Program-made: the position numbers and the translations under genes
Notes under the pieces: generated by a model
What the model was told of the DNA's origin: nothing
Database searches by the model: none
Seen by the model: only the letters and a program-made list of their open reading frames with translations
Part shown: piece after piece, positions 1 to 9,892 of the stretch
How the letters are laid out: each line of letters opens with the position of its first letter
Position numbering within the stretch: position 1 is the stretch's first letter
Assembly (NCBI RefSeq): GCF_001428075.1
Contig: NZ_LMSI01000002.1
Location: forward strand, 62,001-126,000
Reading direction: 5' to 3'
DNA: 64,000 nucleotides
Source of the DNA: Arthrobacter sp. Soil764
GTDB taxonomy: Bacteria > Actinomycetota > Actinomycetes > Actinomycetales > Micrococcaceae

Positions 1-1
1 C

Positions 2-859
2 CGCTTCCGGCGGAAGGTACGTGCTTGGCGGGAACGCCACCATCCTGAATCCCTCGAAATCAGGCACGCAAAGTCGGTAGAAGACCGGCGCATGGAGTAC
101 TCACCGGACCGCAACGGGATGGCATGGGTGTCGCTATATATGCCTGCAGATAAGGCCTGTGCCATTTGGAACAAAACCACTGCCCTGGCCCGCGGCCTGC
201 AGGGACCGGACGAACCGCGGACCCTCACCCAAATCAAGGTGGACGAGGCCGCCAGATTGTTGCTGGGCACCGCCGGGAAGAACGCCGGGGCCGGAACGTC
301 CCTCAAAGCGGACGTCCTGGTCACGGTGCCGGCCCTCTCCCTCTTTGGCGCCACGGACGAACCCGCCGACCTTGACAATTACGGACCCATCCCGGCATCG
401 ATGGCCCGCAAACTCGTTTCGGAAGGCGCCAGTTCCTTCTACCGGGTGTTGGTGGACCCGCGGGACGGGGCACCGCTCGAAATCGGCCGGACCAGCTACC
501 GGCTTCCGGAATCACTGAAGCGGTGGCTGCGGATGCGCGATGGAAAATGCACCTTCCCCGGATGCAGCAATTCCAGCCCAGACAATGAAGCAGACCATCT
601 CACCGCATGGGAGCACGGCGGAGCCACCGGGATCAGCAACCTGGGCCAGTTGTGCCCCAAGCACCATCGGCTGAAACATCGGACCGGCTGGAAGCCGGGA
701 CCGGCAGCAACGCATGAGCCACCTGGCTGGGTCTCGCCCACCGGGCGTCGTTACAACGCCGAACAACTGGACCGGGAACCAACACTCTGGCCGCCGGGCC
801 TCCTGCAGGAAGAAAGTAGTCCGTTGGAGGCACTCATCGTCGACTATCTCGTTGCCTAG
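2..859 (+). CDS. DUF222 / HNH endonuclease domain protein (5' end outside window)
   Basis: The reading frame is open from base 2 without a start, so the gene begins to the left of the window. The first codons (RFRRKVRAW..., then HAKSVEDRR) fit the helical DUF222 region that precedes an HNH nuclease in this actinobacterial family. The HNH motif is near the end: CTFPGC, then EADHLTAWEHGG, then LCPKHHRLKH, giving the zinc cysteines and the catalytic histidine region. Such proteins occur in many copies in Arthrobacter-like genomes. They are often called restriction-like nucleases, but the biological role is unknown. An internal ATG at 92 exists but would cut into the conserved domain. Confidence 0.9.
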   Translation, partial: RFRRKVRAWRERHHPESLEIRHAKSVEDRRMEYSPDRNGMAWVSLYMPADKACAIWNKTTALARGLQGPDEPRTLTQIKVDEAARLLLGTAGKNAGAGTSLKADVLVTVPALSLFGATDEPADLDNYGPIPASMARKLVSEGASSFYRVLVDPRDGAPLEIGRTSYRLPESLKRWLRMRDGKCTFPGCSNSSPDNEADHLTAWEHGGATGISNLGQLCPKHHRLKHRTGWKPGPAATHEPPGWVSPTGRRYNAEQLDREPTLWPPGLLQEESSPLEALIVDYLVA

Positions 860-918
860 GAGTCGCACGACTTTGCCCGTGCGCAACAAGTCGCCGCTTC
901 CCCCGGCAGCGCGAGTGG

Positions 919-955
919 ACAGGTCTCGCGTTTTCCTCTGCCGCTCGCGACCTGT
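919..955 (+). terminator. Hairpin after the HNH gene
   Basis: Arms ACAGGTCTCGCG and CGCGACCTGT pair with one bulged T around a 15-nt loop, 60 bases after the HNH stop codon. No T-run follows, so termination is only a guess. The rest of 860-1119 shows no gene and serves as leader for the next one. Confidence 0.35.
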
Positions 956-1119
956 AGGCGCGGCCGCCGATAGGCCCGGCACTTTGTCCCTTGCCGTTCA
1001 CCCGCCGTCAATCAGCATGCCCCGAACCGTTCCACCAGATCCACCAGTCTTTTCAGGCACCCTCCCGCCAGGCACATCCCAAACCGGGCAGGAAATCCCC
1101 GAGGTACCAGGAGTACTCC

Positions 1120-1986
1120 GTGTTCGTGAAAAGCACCCTTGCCGCCGTCGCTGTCCTCGCTTCCCTGGCCGGGACAGCCGTCACCCCCGCCCAGGCCGGT
1201 GCCGAGGCAGCCAAACCGGCGGACGTCGTCGTCGGCCAGCCGCTCGCCGGGACGCACGCCCACAATGACTACGAGCATGACCGCCCCCTGTATGACGCGC
1301 TGGAGCATGGCTTCACCAGCCTCGAGGCGGACGTATGGCTGGTGGACGGCGAGCTGCGGGTGGCCCACGACCTGGCCGACGCCAAACAGGGCGTCACGCT
1401 CGAGAGCCTCTACCTGGACCCGCTCCAGGATCTGGTCCGAAGCCAGCCAGGCCACAGCGTCTACCCCAAATGGGACGGCAGCCTGCAGCTTCTGATCGAC
1501 ATCAAGAGCGAGGGCGAGGCCACCTACGCCGCCATCGAGCAGGAACTGTCCGAGCACCGCGACATCATGAGCCGCTATACCAACGGCAACACCAAAACCG
1601 GTCCGATGACCGCGGTCATCAGCGGTAACCGACCGCTGGCCACGATGCAGGCGCAGACCCAGCGCTTCAGCTTCTACGATGGCCGCTCCACAGATCTCAC
1701 GTCCGGCCTGCCCGCCAGCCTCATGCCGCTGGTCAGCGACAACTGGACCAAGCTCTTCACCTGGCAGGGCGTCGGTCCCATGCCCGAGGCCGAGCGCACC
1801 AAGCTGCGCGCCTTCGTCGCGACGGCGCACGCCAACGGTTACCGCGTCCGCTTCTGGGCCACCCCGGACCAGCCCGGCGAAGCCCGCGACGCCGTCTGGA
1901 CCGAACTCGCCGATGCCGGCGTGGACCACATCAACACCGACGACCTCGCCGGCCTGCAGCAGTTCCTCACCGCCCGCACGCGCTGA
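1120..1986 (+). CDS. Secreted glycerophosphodiester phosphodiesterase-like (PI-PLC fold) protein
   Basis: The GTG at 1120 is preferred because CAGGAG lies just upstream and the protein then opens with a signal peptide (VFVKSTLAAVAVLASLAG...AQA). The frame stays open further upstream, but that part is unlike protein. The mature part, 288 aa with the signal, has GTHAHNDYEHDRPLYDALEHG, then EADVWLVDGELRVAHD. This is the TIM-barrel pattern of GDPD/PI-PLC phosphodiesterases with His, Glu and Asp metal ligands. LLIDIKSEG and the late HINTDD segment agree. It probably cleaves phosphodiesters outside the cell. It lies 27 nt before a secreted metallophosphatase, so the pair may work together in phosphate scavenging (inference). 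Confidence 0.8.
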   Translation: MFVKSTLAAVAVLASLAGTAVTPAQAGAEAAKPADVVVGQPLAGTHAHNDYEHDRPLYDALEHGFTSLEADVWLVDGELRVAHDLADAKQGVTLESLYLDPLQDLVRSQPGHSVYPKWDGSLQLLIDIKSEGEATYAAIEQELSEHRDIMSRYTNGNTKTGPMTAVISGNRPLATMQAQTQRFSFYDGRSTDLTSGLPASLMPLVSDNWTKLFTWQGVGPMPEAERTKLRAFVATAHANGYRVRFWATPDQPGEARDAVWTELADAGVDHINTDDLAGLQQFLTARTR

Positions 1987-2013
1987 GCATTCAACAGGAA
2001 CAGGACCATCCCC

Positions 2014-3057
2014 ATGCCTTCAAAGACCATAAAGACCACGACGGCGGCAATCGCCCTTGCGCTTTGCCTCCTTGCAGCCCAGCCCGCCCAGGCGGCGGAC
2101 AGCACGAGCGACACCAACCAGGCCTTCACCTTCGCCGCCATCGGCGACATCCCGTACGGTGCTGCCGAGATCGCCAAGTTCCCCTCGCGCATCCAGGACC
2201 TCAACGCGGACAAGGACCTGAAGTTTGTAGCACACGTGGGTGATATCAAGAACGGCTCCTCCGTCTGCTCCGACGAGTACTTCTCCTACATCCGCGCACA
2301 GTTCGACACCTTCACCCACCCGCTGGTCTACACGCCCGGCGACAACGAGTGGGTGGACTGCCACCGGACCAACAACGGCGCCTATAACCCGCTGGAACGC
2401 CTGGACACGCTGCGGGAAGTCTTCTTCAACCAGCCCGGCAAGACGCTCGGTGCCACCATGCCAGTAAAGAGCCAGGAGAACCTTGGCCTCCCCGAGGACG
2501 TCCGCTTCACCCGGAACCGGGTGGCTTTCTCGGTGCTGAATGTCCAGGGCAGCAACAATTCGCTCTTGCCCTGGACCGGCTTGGGCAAGACTGCCCCGAG
2601 CCCCGAGCAGCTCGCCGAGGTGCAGCGCAGGACGGACGCCGTCATCGCCCAGATCCACCAGACCTTCGCCGACGCCAAGCGCAGCAATGACCGGGCCGTG
2701 GTGCTCCTGCAGCAGGCCGACATGTTCGATCCGTCGCTGCTTGCCAGCGCCACCGCCGACCCGGACACCGTGTCCGGCTTCCGGGAGATCGTGCAGGCGA
2801 TCGTGGACGAAACCAACCACTTCGACGCTCCCGTTTACCTGGTCAATGGTGACAGCCACGTCTTCGCCGAGAACCAGCCCCTCGCCGCGGGCTCACCCTG
2901 GCTGGACATCTACGGCTCGCCCGCCGCGGACAACCTGCAGCGCATCACCGTGGACGGTGCCAACAACGCCGCCGATTACGTCCGCTTCACGGTGGCCGGC
3001 AACGGCGAAGCCGGTGCGGACGTCCTGAGCTGGGAAAAGGTCCCCTTCAGCGGGTAG
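2014..3057 (+). CDS. Secreted calcineurin-like metallophosphoesterase
   Basis: The 347-aa protein starts with a signal peptide (about residues 1-28, ending AQA). Metal-binding motifs of metallophosphoesterases follow: FAAIGDIPYG near residue 45, AHVGDIKNG, YTPGDNEWVDCHR and, late, LVNGDSHVF. The last is the GxxH-type motif. The gene is 27 nt after the phosphodiesterase on the same strand and is followed by a strong hairpin, so the two form a likely operon. Substrate is unknown; extracellular phosphomonoester or nucleotide hydrolysis is a family-level guess. Confidence 0.8.
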   Translation: MPSKTIKTTTAAIALALCLLAAQPAQAADSTSDTNQAFTFAAIGDIPYGAAEIAKFPSRIQDLNADKDLKFVAHVGDIKNGSSVCSDEYFSYIRAQFDTFTHPLVYTPGDNEWVDCHRTNNGAYNPLERLDTLREVFFNQPGKTLGATMPVKSQENLGLPEDVRFTRNRVAFSVLNVQGSNNSLLPWTGLGKTAPSPEQLAEVQRRTDAVIAQIHQTFADAKRSNDRAVVLLQQADMFDPSLLASATADPDTVSGFREIVQAIVDETNHFDAPVYLVNGDSHVFAENQPLAAGSPWLDIYGSPAADNLQRITVDGANNAADYVRFTVAGNGEAGADVLSWEKVPFSG

Positions 3058-3068
3058 CCACCTATCGG

Positions 3069-3108
3069 AAACGGTCGACGGCGGGTGCCCACCCGCCGTC
3101 GACCGTTT
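3069..3108 (+). terminator. GACGGCGGG-family hairpin terminator
   Basis: A perfect 19-bp stem (left arm AAACGGTCGACGGCGGGTG) with a 2-nt loop lies 11 bases after the metallophosphatase stop. CTTTG follows rather than a long T-run. It is the first of a family of near-identical hairpins in this window. Confidence 0.8.
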
Positions 3109-3233
3109 CTTTGTGGAGGTCTGGACCCTGGTTGCGGCCGGATTTATCGTGAAAGGGTGGCGGCTGCCTGACTGGCAGGATGGCAAGCCCTGCCGGTCCG
3201 CTGTTGCAGCCGTCCGTCTTGAGGAGGCAGCAG

Positions 3234-3707
3234 ATGGAACACGTAGAAGAGACCGTTGACGTCGCCGTACCGGTGCGCACCGCGTACAACCAGTGGACCC
3301 AGTTCGAATCCTTTCCGCAGTTCATGCCCGGGGTGGAATCCGTAACCCAGCTCACCGACACCACCAACCACTGGGTCACCAAGGTGGGTGGCGTCCGGCG
3401 CGAATTCGACACTGAAATAGTTGACCAGGAGCCGGACGACCGCATCGCCTGGCGCAGCACCGACGGCAATTCCCACGCCGGAATCATCAGGTTCACGCCG
3501 CTGGATGCCAACCACACCAAGGTCAAAGTCCATTTCGAGTGGGCGCCCGAAACCGTCACCGAAAAAGCCGGCGCAGCCCTGAAAGTCGACGAGATGCAGG
3601 TGAAGGCGAACATGCGGAAGTTCAAGGACTTCGTCGAATCGCGCGGTACCGAAACCGGCGGCTGGCGCGGCGAAGTCAAGGACACCGGCCCTACCGGACA
3701 GTTGTAG
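3234..3707 (+). CDS. SRPBCC family protein (polyketide cyclase/dehydrase type)
   Basis: The ATG at 3234 is chosen for the strong GAGGAGG upstream and because MEHVEETVDVAVPVRTAYNQWTQF is the usual start of this family. The 157-aa protein has the START-like pattern: a first strand, AYNQWTQFESFPQFMPGVESV, and EPDDRIAWRSTDGNSHAGIIRF. It ends with a long C-terminal helix region. The fold makes a hydrophobic pocket; the ligand is unknown. It is monocistronic, bounded by hairpins on both sides. Confidence 0.8.
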   Translation: MEHVEETVDVAVPVRTAYNQWTQFESFPQFMPGVESVTQLTDTTNHWVTKVGGVRREFDTEIVDQEPDDRIAWRSTDGNSHAGIIRFTPLDANHTKVKVHFEWAPETVTEKAGAALKVDEMQVKANMRKFKDFVESRGTETGGWRGEVKDTGPTGQL

Positions 3708-3747
3708 AAGTGCCGGCGGCTGAGGAAACGAGCCCGGGAAACAGGAA

Positions 3748-3783
3748 GCGGACGACGGCGGGTGCGCACCCGCCGTCGTCCGC
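3748..3783 (+). terminator. GACGACGGCGGG-family hairpin
   Basis: Arms of 17 bp (GCGGACGACGGCGGGTG and its complement) with a CG loop sit between the convergent SRPBCC gene and aldo/keto reductase gene. It could end transcripts from both sides. Confidence 0.75.
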
Positions 3784-3811
3784 CCTCCTTAGCTGTTACC
3801 CACCCAGGGGG

Positions 3812-4876
<1,065 letters not shown>

Positions 4877-4878
4877 TT

Positions 4879-4920
4879 AAGGGAGTCCCTGCTGAAACGG
4901 GTTCTGGCAGGGCCACCCTT
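4879..4920 (-). promoter_or_regulatory. Operator-like site A (shared MmyB-regulon motif)
   Basis: Read on the minus strand towards the aldo/keto reductase, the site contains CCTGCCAGAACCCGTTTCAG followed by CAGGGACTCCCTTAAG. Its core (CAGAACC, GTTTCAGCAGGG) matches sites at 36264, 39498 and 39590, each also upstream of an enzyme or transporter gene. The site lies 80-120 bases before the start codon. Binding by an MmyB-type regulator is inferred from context only. Confidence 0.55.
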
Positions 4921-5007
4921 GTACGTCGGCTGCCTCGGTCCGCCAGCGAGTTGGGGGTGTCTGGTGGACACTGCCACCGGCCGGCCCCGCTGCGTAGCGT
5001 GATGGGT

Positions 5008-5952
5008 GTGGATAGAAAAGACGACATCCGTGAGTTCCTGATCTCGCGCCGCGCGAAGATCAGCCCGGAGCAGGCAGGAATCCCCAGCTACGGGGAGCTG
5101 CGCCGGGTCCCGGGGCTCCGGCGTGAGGAAGTGGCACAGCTCGCCGGAGTGAGCACCGACTACTACACCCGGCTGGAACGTGGCAGCCTCCGCGGTGTCT
5201 CAGACTCAGTGCTGGAAGCGGTCTCCTCCGCACTTCAACTGGACGAGGCCGAGCGCGGCCACCTGATGGACCTGGCCCGCACGGCCAACGCACCCAGGCG
5301 CCGGACGCCCGGGCGGCCGCCGCAGCAGCGGGTCCGCCCCGGCGTGCTGCGGCTCCTGGACGGGATGACCGGCGTCGCCGCCCTGGTCCAGAACGGCCGT
5401 TCGGACGTGCTCGCCGCCAACCTCCTGGCCCGGGCGCTGTACGCAAACGTGTTCAACTCCGGCGTGTCGTCCGGCCCGGACCTTCCCGGCAAGCTGCCAA
5501 ACCAGGCGCGCTACCTCTTCCTCGACCCGGGCGCCGGCGACCTGTACCCGGACTGGAAGGCCGTGGCTGCCACCACGGTGGCCATGCTGCGATCGGAATC
5601 GGGCCGGAACCCGCACGACCGGCTGCTGAACGAGCTGGTGGGGGAGCTCACCACCCGCAGCGGGCTGTTCGCCGCGCTCTGGGCAGGGCACGACGTCCGG
5701 ATCCACACAACCGGAACCAAGCGCTTCCACCACTCGGTTGCCGGCGACCTGTCCCTGCAGTTCGAGACGCTGCACCTGCCCGGCGACCAGGGACAGACCC
5801 TGTTCACCTTCACGGCAGAGCCGGGCTCGGCCTCGGAAAGTGCGCTTGCATTCCTCGCCAGCTGGGCGTCACCGCCATCCTCCATCCCGCCACGCCTCAG
5901 CGCGCAGGCAGAAACACCCATCACAGGAAAGACAGAACAATCCCATGACTGA
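5008..5952 (+). CDS. XRE-family regulator with MmyB-like ligand-binding domain
   Basis: An N-terminal helix-turn-helix (about residues 30-60, [26 protein letters not shown]) is followed by the MmyB-like C-terminal domain. That domain has LDGMTGVAALVQNGRSDVLAANLLA, LDPGAGDLYPDWKAVA and HDVRIHTTGTKRFHHSVAGDL. I choose GTG 5008 because the paralogue at 39465 begins MDNRAEVRQFL, aligned with VDRKDDIREFL here, and because TAGCGT at 4995-5000 would place a leaderless transcript at 5008. The ATG at 5002 is the alternative. The 314-aa protein probably controls the divergent reductase and the SDR gene, which overlaps its 3' end by 8 nt. Confidence 0.85.
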   Translation: MDRKDDIREFLISRRAKISPEQAGIPSYGELRRVPGLRREEVAQLAGVSTDYYTRLERGSLRGVSDSVLEAVSSALQLDEAERGHLMDLARTANAPRRRTPGRPPQQRVRPGVLRLLDGMTGVAALVQNGRSDVLAANLLARALYANVFNSGVSSGPDLPGKLPNQARYLFLDPGAGDLYPDWKAVAATTVAMLRSESGRNPHDRLLNELVGELTTRSGLFAALWAGHDVRIHTTGTKRFHHSVAGDLSLQFETLHLPGDQGQTLFTFTAEPGSASESALAFLASWASPPSSIPPRLSAQAETPITGKTEQSHD

Positions 5953-6826
5953 ACAGACCCTCCCTACGAATTCGACTACCAGCAGGACCGGCCAGAAGGT
6001 CTGGTTCATCACCGGCGCCGGCCGCGGCCTGGGCACCGATATCGCCAAGGCTGCGCTGGCGGCCGGGCACGCCGTCGTCGCCGCGGGCCGCAATCCCAAA
6101 AAGGTGGCCCAGGCCGTCGGCAGCCACAAGGACCTCCTCGCTGTGAAGCTTGACGTCACCAACCCCGATGACGCCGCTGCTGCAGTGCAGGCGGCAGTGG
6201 ACCGGTTCGGCCGAGTTGACGTGCTGGTGAACAACGCTGGCAACTTCTATGCCGGCTTCTTCGAGGAAATCAGCCCGCAGGACTTCCGGACCCAGATCGA
6301 AACCACCATGTTCGGTCCCATGAACGTCACCCGGGCGGCCCTGCCGGTCCTGCGTGCCCAGCGGTCCGGCCTGCTGGTCACCATCTCCTCCACGGCCGGG
6401 ATCGCGGGCGGGGAATTCCTCACCGCGTATGCCGCGTCCAAGTTTGGTCTTGAGGGCTGGGCCGAGTCGCTGGCCCCCGAGGTCGCGCCGTTCGGCATCC
6501 GGTCCATGCTCGTGGAACCGGGTTTCTTCCGCACTGAACTGCTCACCCCGGAGTCCACCAGCTATGCGGACTCCACCATCGAGGACTACGCCGAGCGCAC
6601 GGAGCAGACAGTCAAAACCTGGAAGAGCATGGACGGCCAGCAGTGGGGAGACCCCGCTAAGCTCGCCGATGCGCTGATCCAGCTGGCTGAGCTGGCCGAG
6701 CCGCCGCTGCGCTTCGCTGCTGGCGCCGACGCCGTGGACACCTTCGAGGCGCGGGCCAAGCTGCTTCAGGACCAAGCAGACGCCCACCGGGACCTCTCCG
6801 GCAACCTCGCCTTCAGCGATTCCTGA
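5945..6826 (+). CDS. Short-chain dehydrogenase/reductase (SDR)
   Basis: The ATG at 5945 overlaps the regulator's stop codon by 8 nt, pointing to translational coupling. The 293-aa protein has the classical SDR layout: TGAGRGLG nucleotide-binding motif at residues 23-30, then NNAGNF, then ISSTAG with the catalytic Ser, then YAASK with Tyr and Lys. The segment LVEPGFFRTEL follows. It resembles SDRs commonly encoded beside MmyB regulators in actinobacteria. The substrate is unknown; it may act on the same aldehyde or ketone stress as the divergent aldo/keto reductase (inference). Confidence 0.88.
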   Translation: MTEQTLPTNSTTSRTGQKVWFITGAGRGLGTDIAKAALAAGHAVVAAGRNPKKVAQAVGSHKDLLAVKLDVTNPDDAAAAVQAAVDRFGRVDVLVNNAGNFYAGFFEEISPQDFRTQIETTMFGPMNVTRAALPVLRAQRSGLLVTISSTAGIAGGEFLTAYAASKFGLEGWAESLAPEVAPFGIRSMLVEPGFFRTELLTPESTSYADSTIEDYAERTEQTVKTWKSMDGQQWGDPAKLADALIQLAELAEPPLRFAAGADAVDTFEARAKLLQDQADAHRDLSGNLAFSDS

Positions 6827-6835
6827 CAGACAAAA

Positions 6836-6871
6836 GCGGACGACGGCGCGCGCTCACCCGCCGTCGTCCGC
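6836..6871 (+). terminator. GACGACGGCG-family hairpin
   Basis: Arms GCGGACGACGGCG and CGCCGTCGTCCGC enclose a 10-nt loop, 10 bases after the SDR stop. The loop is longer and less symmetric than in other family members. Confidence 0.7.
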
Positions 6872-6953
6872 GTTCCTTAGGTGCCGGGCAAGTTGGTTGG
6901 AGCCGGAAATGCTTGAAGGCCGCGTAAAGTTCCCGATCCTCGGCTGGGGAGTG

Positions 6954-8190
6954 CTAGGTATCCAACAACCCACCGCTGGCCCAACGCCGGACCGCGAGCT
7001 GCTCGTCGGCGTCGAACTCGAGCGACGCAACCCGGCACAGTTCCTCCACGTACCGTGTCCAGGCAACTGCCAGTTCGGCTGCCGTTGCCTCATCACTGAG
7101 CGGGAAGCCGGCGTAGGACAGGCCCTGCAGCACGAAACTCACGGCGTTCCGGGACACGGGCTCACCCGCGCTGACGCAATCATCCCGGACCTGCCGTGAC
7201 AGCTCGGTGCGGTTGGCCGGATGCCCGCGGAGCCGGGTGGCCATGGACTGGAAGATTTGCCGGAACTGGGCGGCCGAGAGTGCCGGGACATCCGTTACCC
7301 GCGTGACTTGCTCCTCGACGCCCGGCTGCTTGTCAGCGGGAGCCGGAAGATCGTCACTTGAAAACCGCTTCGCGTCCCAAACCCAGCCGCCCTGCGCCGA
7401 CGAATACTCGATATCCTTGCCAATCTGGGAGACCCACGTTCCAAATCGTCCAAAACCGCCCCAGTCCGTCTTCAGGGCAGGATCTGCGGCGAGGGCACGG
7501 TGGGCAACCATCGCTCCGACTACCGGGCCCGGGGCGGTACGGACGAACTCCAGCACCTCCCGGACACCCGGCGAAGCCGCCTTGATTTTGGTCTTCGTTG
7601 CGGCGGGGGCCTGGCGTTGATTCCCGGAGGTGACCATGTGAATGGGCTCGCTGGGGGTGCCGTTGAGGATGGCAACGAAGTCATGGGACTCCACCACATG
7701 GTCCGCCATCTCCCGGTACGCGAAGGCCACGGCGCCGGCCGCGATGACGGTGGTCATCCGGTCGGCGGCGCGGAACCGCTGTATCAGCGACGTGAAGTCC
7801 CGCATCCGCAGAAGCGATAAAGAACTCTTCGATGCCAACGCTTCCGGAAAGCGCGTCCATGGCATCAAGAACCAGGTTGATGTCAGTGCTGCTTTTACCC
7901 CGCTGTGTCAGCGACGGGCAGTCGATCACGCGGAACCCGGCGCGGGTCCAGTAGGTCCGGTACTTCGAGTACACCGTCGGGTTCAGGTAGCAGTTGCGGA
8001 TCAGGAAGCGGCGGGCGCTTTTGCCGGAGTCGCCGGCTGACAGTGCCTCGGCCCAATGTTTGGGGTCCTCGGCGAAACGCTTCGCCGCCTCTGGATCGAT
8101 GGCCTGCAGGCCGGTGAAGACATTATCGAAGTCAACGAACATCGCAGCACGTATGCCGGGCCGCCGGGTGGGTGGGAGCGCCTCATTCAT
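6954..8190 (-). pseudogene. NYN-domain (LabA/DUF88-type) RNase-like protein with LOTUS-like C-terminus, frameshifted
   Basis: The N-terminal part (from ATG 8190) has the NYN nuclease motifs MFVDFDNV and KSSTDINLVLDAMDAL, then EEFFIASADA. There the frame breaks. The expected continuation FTSLIQRFRAADRMTTVIAAG is encoded one frame over, starting near 7800. The break is at a run of three C on the plus strand (7799-7801): removing one base restores SADADFTSLI. The C-terminal part, down to the stop at 6954, holds a region (about VREVLEFVRTAPGPVVGAMVAHRAL) that looks like an OST-HTH/LOTUS winged helix, then a helical tail. An intact protein would be about 410 aa, a predicted PIN-like RNase. Either it is a recent pseudogene or the base is a sequencing error, since both halves are otherwise well preserved. 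Confidence 0.75.
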
Positions 8191-8250
8191 TGGCTCAGTG
8201 TGCCAGCAACGCCCGGCAGGGGTAACCAGTACGCGCCTAAACGCAGGAGG

Positions 8251-8280
8251 GACGACGGCGGGTGCCCACCCGCCGTCGTT
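8251..8280 (-). terminator. GACGACGGCGGG-family hairpin
   Basis: The arms GACGACGGCGGGTG and CACCCGCCGTCGTT pair almost perfectly with a CC loop. It lies 30 bases beyond the stop of the acetyltransferase gene on the minus strand and before the start of the NYN gene. Confidence 0.75.
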
Positions 8281-8310
8281 CGCTTTGCTATGTGCCGGGC
8301 ACGTGCCTTG

Positions 8311-8784
8311 CTAAAGGCCGAGCTTCATGAACACGCTGTTGGGGTCCAGGACGTAGTCGGCAAACGGCGGGCACTCCGTGAAACCGTGCCGGGCGTAAAG
8401 GCGGCGGGCGGGAGCGAAGTAGTCCTCGGTTCCCGTCTCCAGGTAGACGTGCTCAAGGTTCCGTGCACGGGCGTGGTCCAGGATATGCCGGAGCATGAGG
8501 GTGGCCACACCCCGTCCTCGTGCGGTGGCGGCGGTACGCATGGATTTGATCTCGCCGTGCCTTGCCGGGCCGGTGGGGGAGTCCAGGAGTTTGAGCGCGC
8601 CGCACCCCAGCAGGTCGCCTTCCTCCCGGGCCGTCCAGAACGTTATCGGGGGCGCGGACAGCGCCGAGTGGTCCAGGGCATGGACGCTCTCCGCCGGCGA
8701 GGTGGCGAACATGTCGGCCAGGTGCTCGCTGAGGAGGAGGTGGACGTCGTCACGCGTGGGGCTGTCCCGGTCTATGCGAATCAT
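8311..8784 (-). CDS. GNAT family N-acetyltransferase
   Basis: The ATG at 8784 (MIRIDRDSPTRDDV) has TTGAGGG close upstream; an earlier in-frame ATG lacks such a site. The 157-aa protein shows the GNAT fold: GCGALKLLD on strand 4, then SMRTAATARGRGVATLMLRHIL, the acetyl-CoA loop with the R/QxxGxG/A pattern, then LYARHGFTECPPFADYV near the end. The last segment resembles the PhnO/ElaA-type putative acetyltransferases of unknown amine substrate. Confidence 0.88.
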   Translation of the reverse strand: MIRIDRDSPTRDDVHLLLSEHLADMFATSPAESVHALDHSALSAPPITFWTAREEGDLLGCGALKLLDSPTGPARHGEIKSMRTAATARGRGVATLMLRHILDHARARNLEHVYLETGTEDYFAPARRLYARHGFTECPPFADYVLDPNSVFMKLGL

Positions 8785-8974
8785 CGCCCTCAAATGTACC
8801 TGTTGCGCCCGCTTCACGGCTGTGCCATGATTCCCGTGATCGTGACCCGACCGCAGGAGGTGAGACCCATGAATGCTGTATCCGCAATGGGTGCTCCCCG
8901 CAGCCCACGATCGCGCGGCTGACCCAGCCGCCGCCGGGAGCGCCGAAACAGGCTATTCGCGAAAGGCGACTCCC

Positions 8975-9892
8975 ATGAACCCAACACCCTCTTCAACTCC
9001 TCACCCCACCCCGACGGCGGCTTCCGGGCGCGCACTGGTCCTTGGCGGCGGCGGATCAACCGGCAATGCGTGGCTGATCGGCGTTCTCACCGGGCTGGCC
9101 GATGCCGGCCTGGACGTGACGGACGCGGACCTGGTCGTCGGCACCTCGGCCGGGTCCACCGCAGCGGCGCAGATTGCCGGCGCCGGGCTCACCGACCTCT
9201 ACGCCGCGGTCCTCGAAACATCCCGGCCCCGCGTTGCTCCGCCTGTACCCGGCAACGGACCCGCTCCCGCCAGGCCGGTCTCTGATCACCTGGAACGGAC
9301 GGGCAGGATCATCGCCTCCTCCGAAGATGCAGCGGACATGCGCCGCAGGATGGGTGCGCTGGCCCTGGACCTGGCCTCCGCTTATGACGCGACCGCACGC
9401 TGGCGCGAGACCGTGGCCGCGCGGCTACTGGGCCGGGATTGGCCACATCACGGGCTGTTCATCACGGCCGTTGATGCCCACACCGGCGAACCGGTCGTGT
9501 TCGACAGCAGCAGCGGCGTGGACCTGGTGGACGCCGTTGCCGCCAGCTGTGCCAGCGGGTTCGCCTATGGGATCGGGGACAGGCGCTATATCGACGGCGG
9601 TTACCGGCGCAACGAAAATGCCGACCTTGCGGCGGGACACGGGCGCGTCCTGGTGCTCTCGCCCTTCGGCGGCAGGACCCGGATGCCGCTGGAGTGGGGC
9701 ATGCAGCTCGCAGCGCAGGTGGAGGAGCTGCGGGCAGGCGGGAGCAGGGTGGAAACGATCTTGCCCGACGGCGATGCCGAGCACATGTTCGGCGCCAATG
9801 CGATGGACTTTTCACTGCGACCGGCAGCCGCGCGCGCGGGGTACCGCCAAGGTGAAGCGCTTGCCCGGCAGCTCACCGAATTCTGGTGCTGA
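8975..9892 (+). CDS. Patatin-like phospholipase
   Basis: The ATG at 8975 is chosen because GAAAGG lies just upstream and the preceding in-frame part looks non-coding. The 305-aa protein carries the patatin features: oxyanion loop GGGGSTGNAW at residues 24-33, nucleophile motif GTSAGS with Ser58, and the Asp of the dyad in YIDGGYRRNEN near residue 210. It has no signal peptide. It is a serine acyl hydrolase of the bacterial RssA/patatin group; the lipid substrate is not known. Confidence 0.88.
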   Translation: MNPTPSSTPHPTPTAASGRALVLGGGGSTGNAWLIGVLTGLADAGLDVTDADLVVGTSAGSTAAAQIAGAGLTDLYAAVLETSRPRVAPPVPGNGPAPARPVSDHLERTGRIIASSEDAADMRRRMGALALDLASAYDATARWRETVAARLLGRDWPHHGLFITAVDAHTGEPVVFDSSSGVDLVDAVAASCASGFAYGIGDRRYIDGGYRRNENADLAAGHGRVLVLSPFGGRTRMPLEWGMQLAAQVEELRAGGSRVETILPDGDAEHMFGANAMDFSLRPAAARAGYRQGEALARQLTEFWC

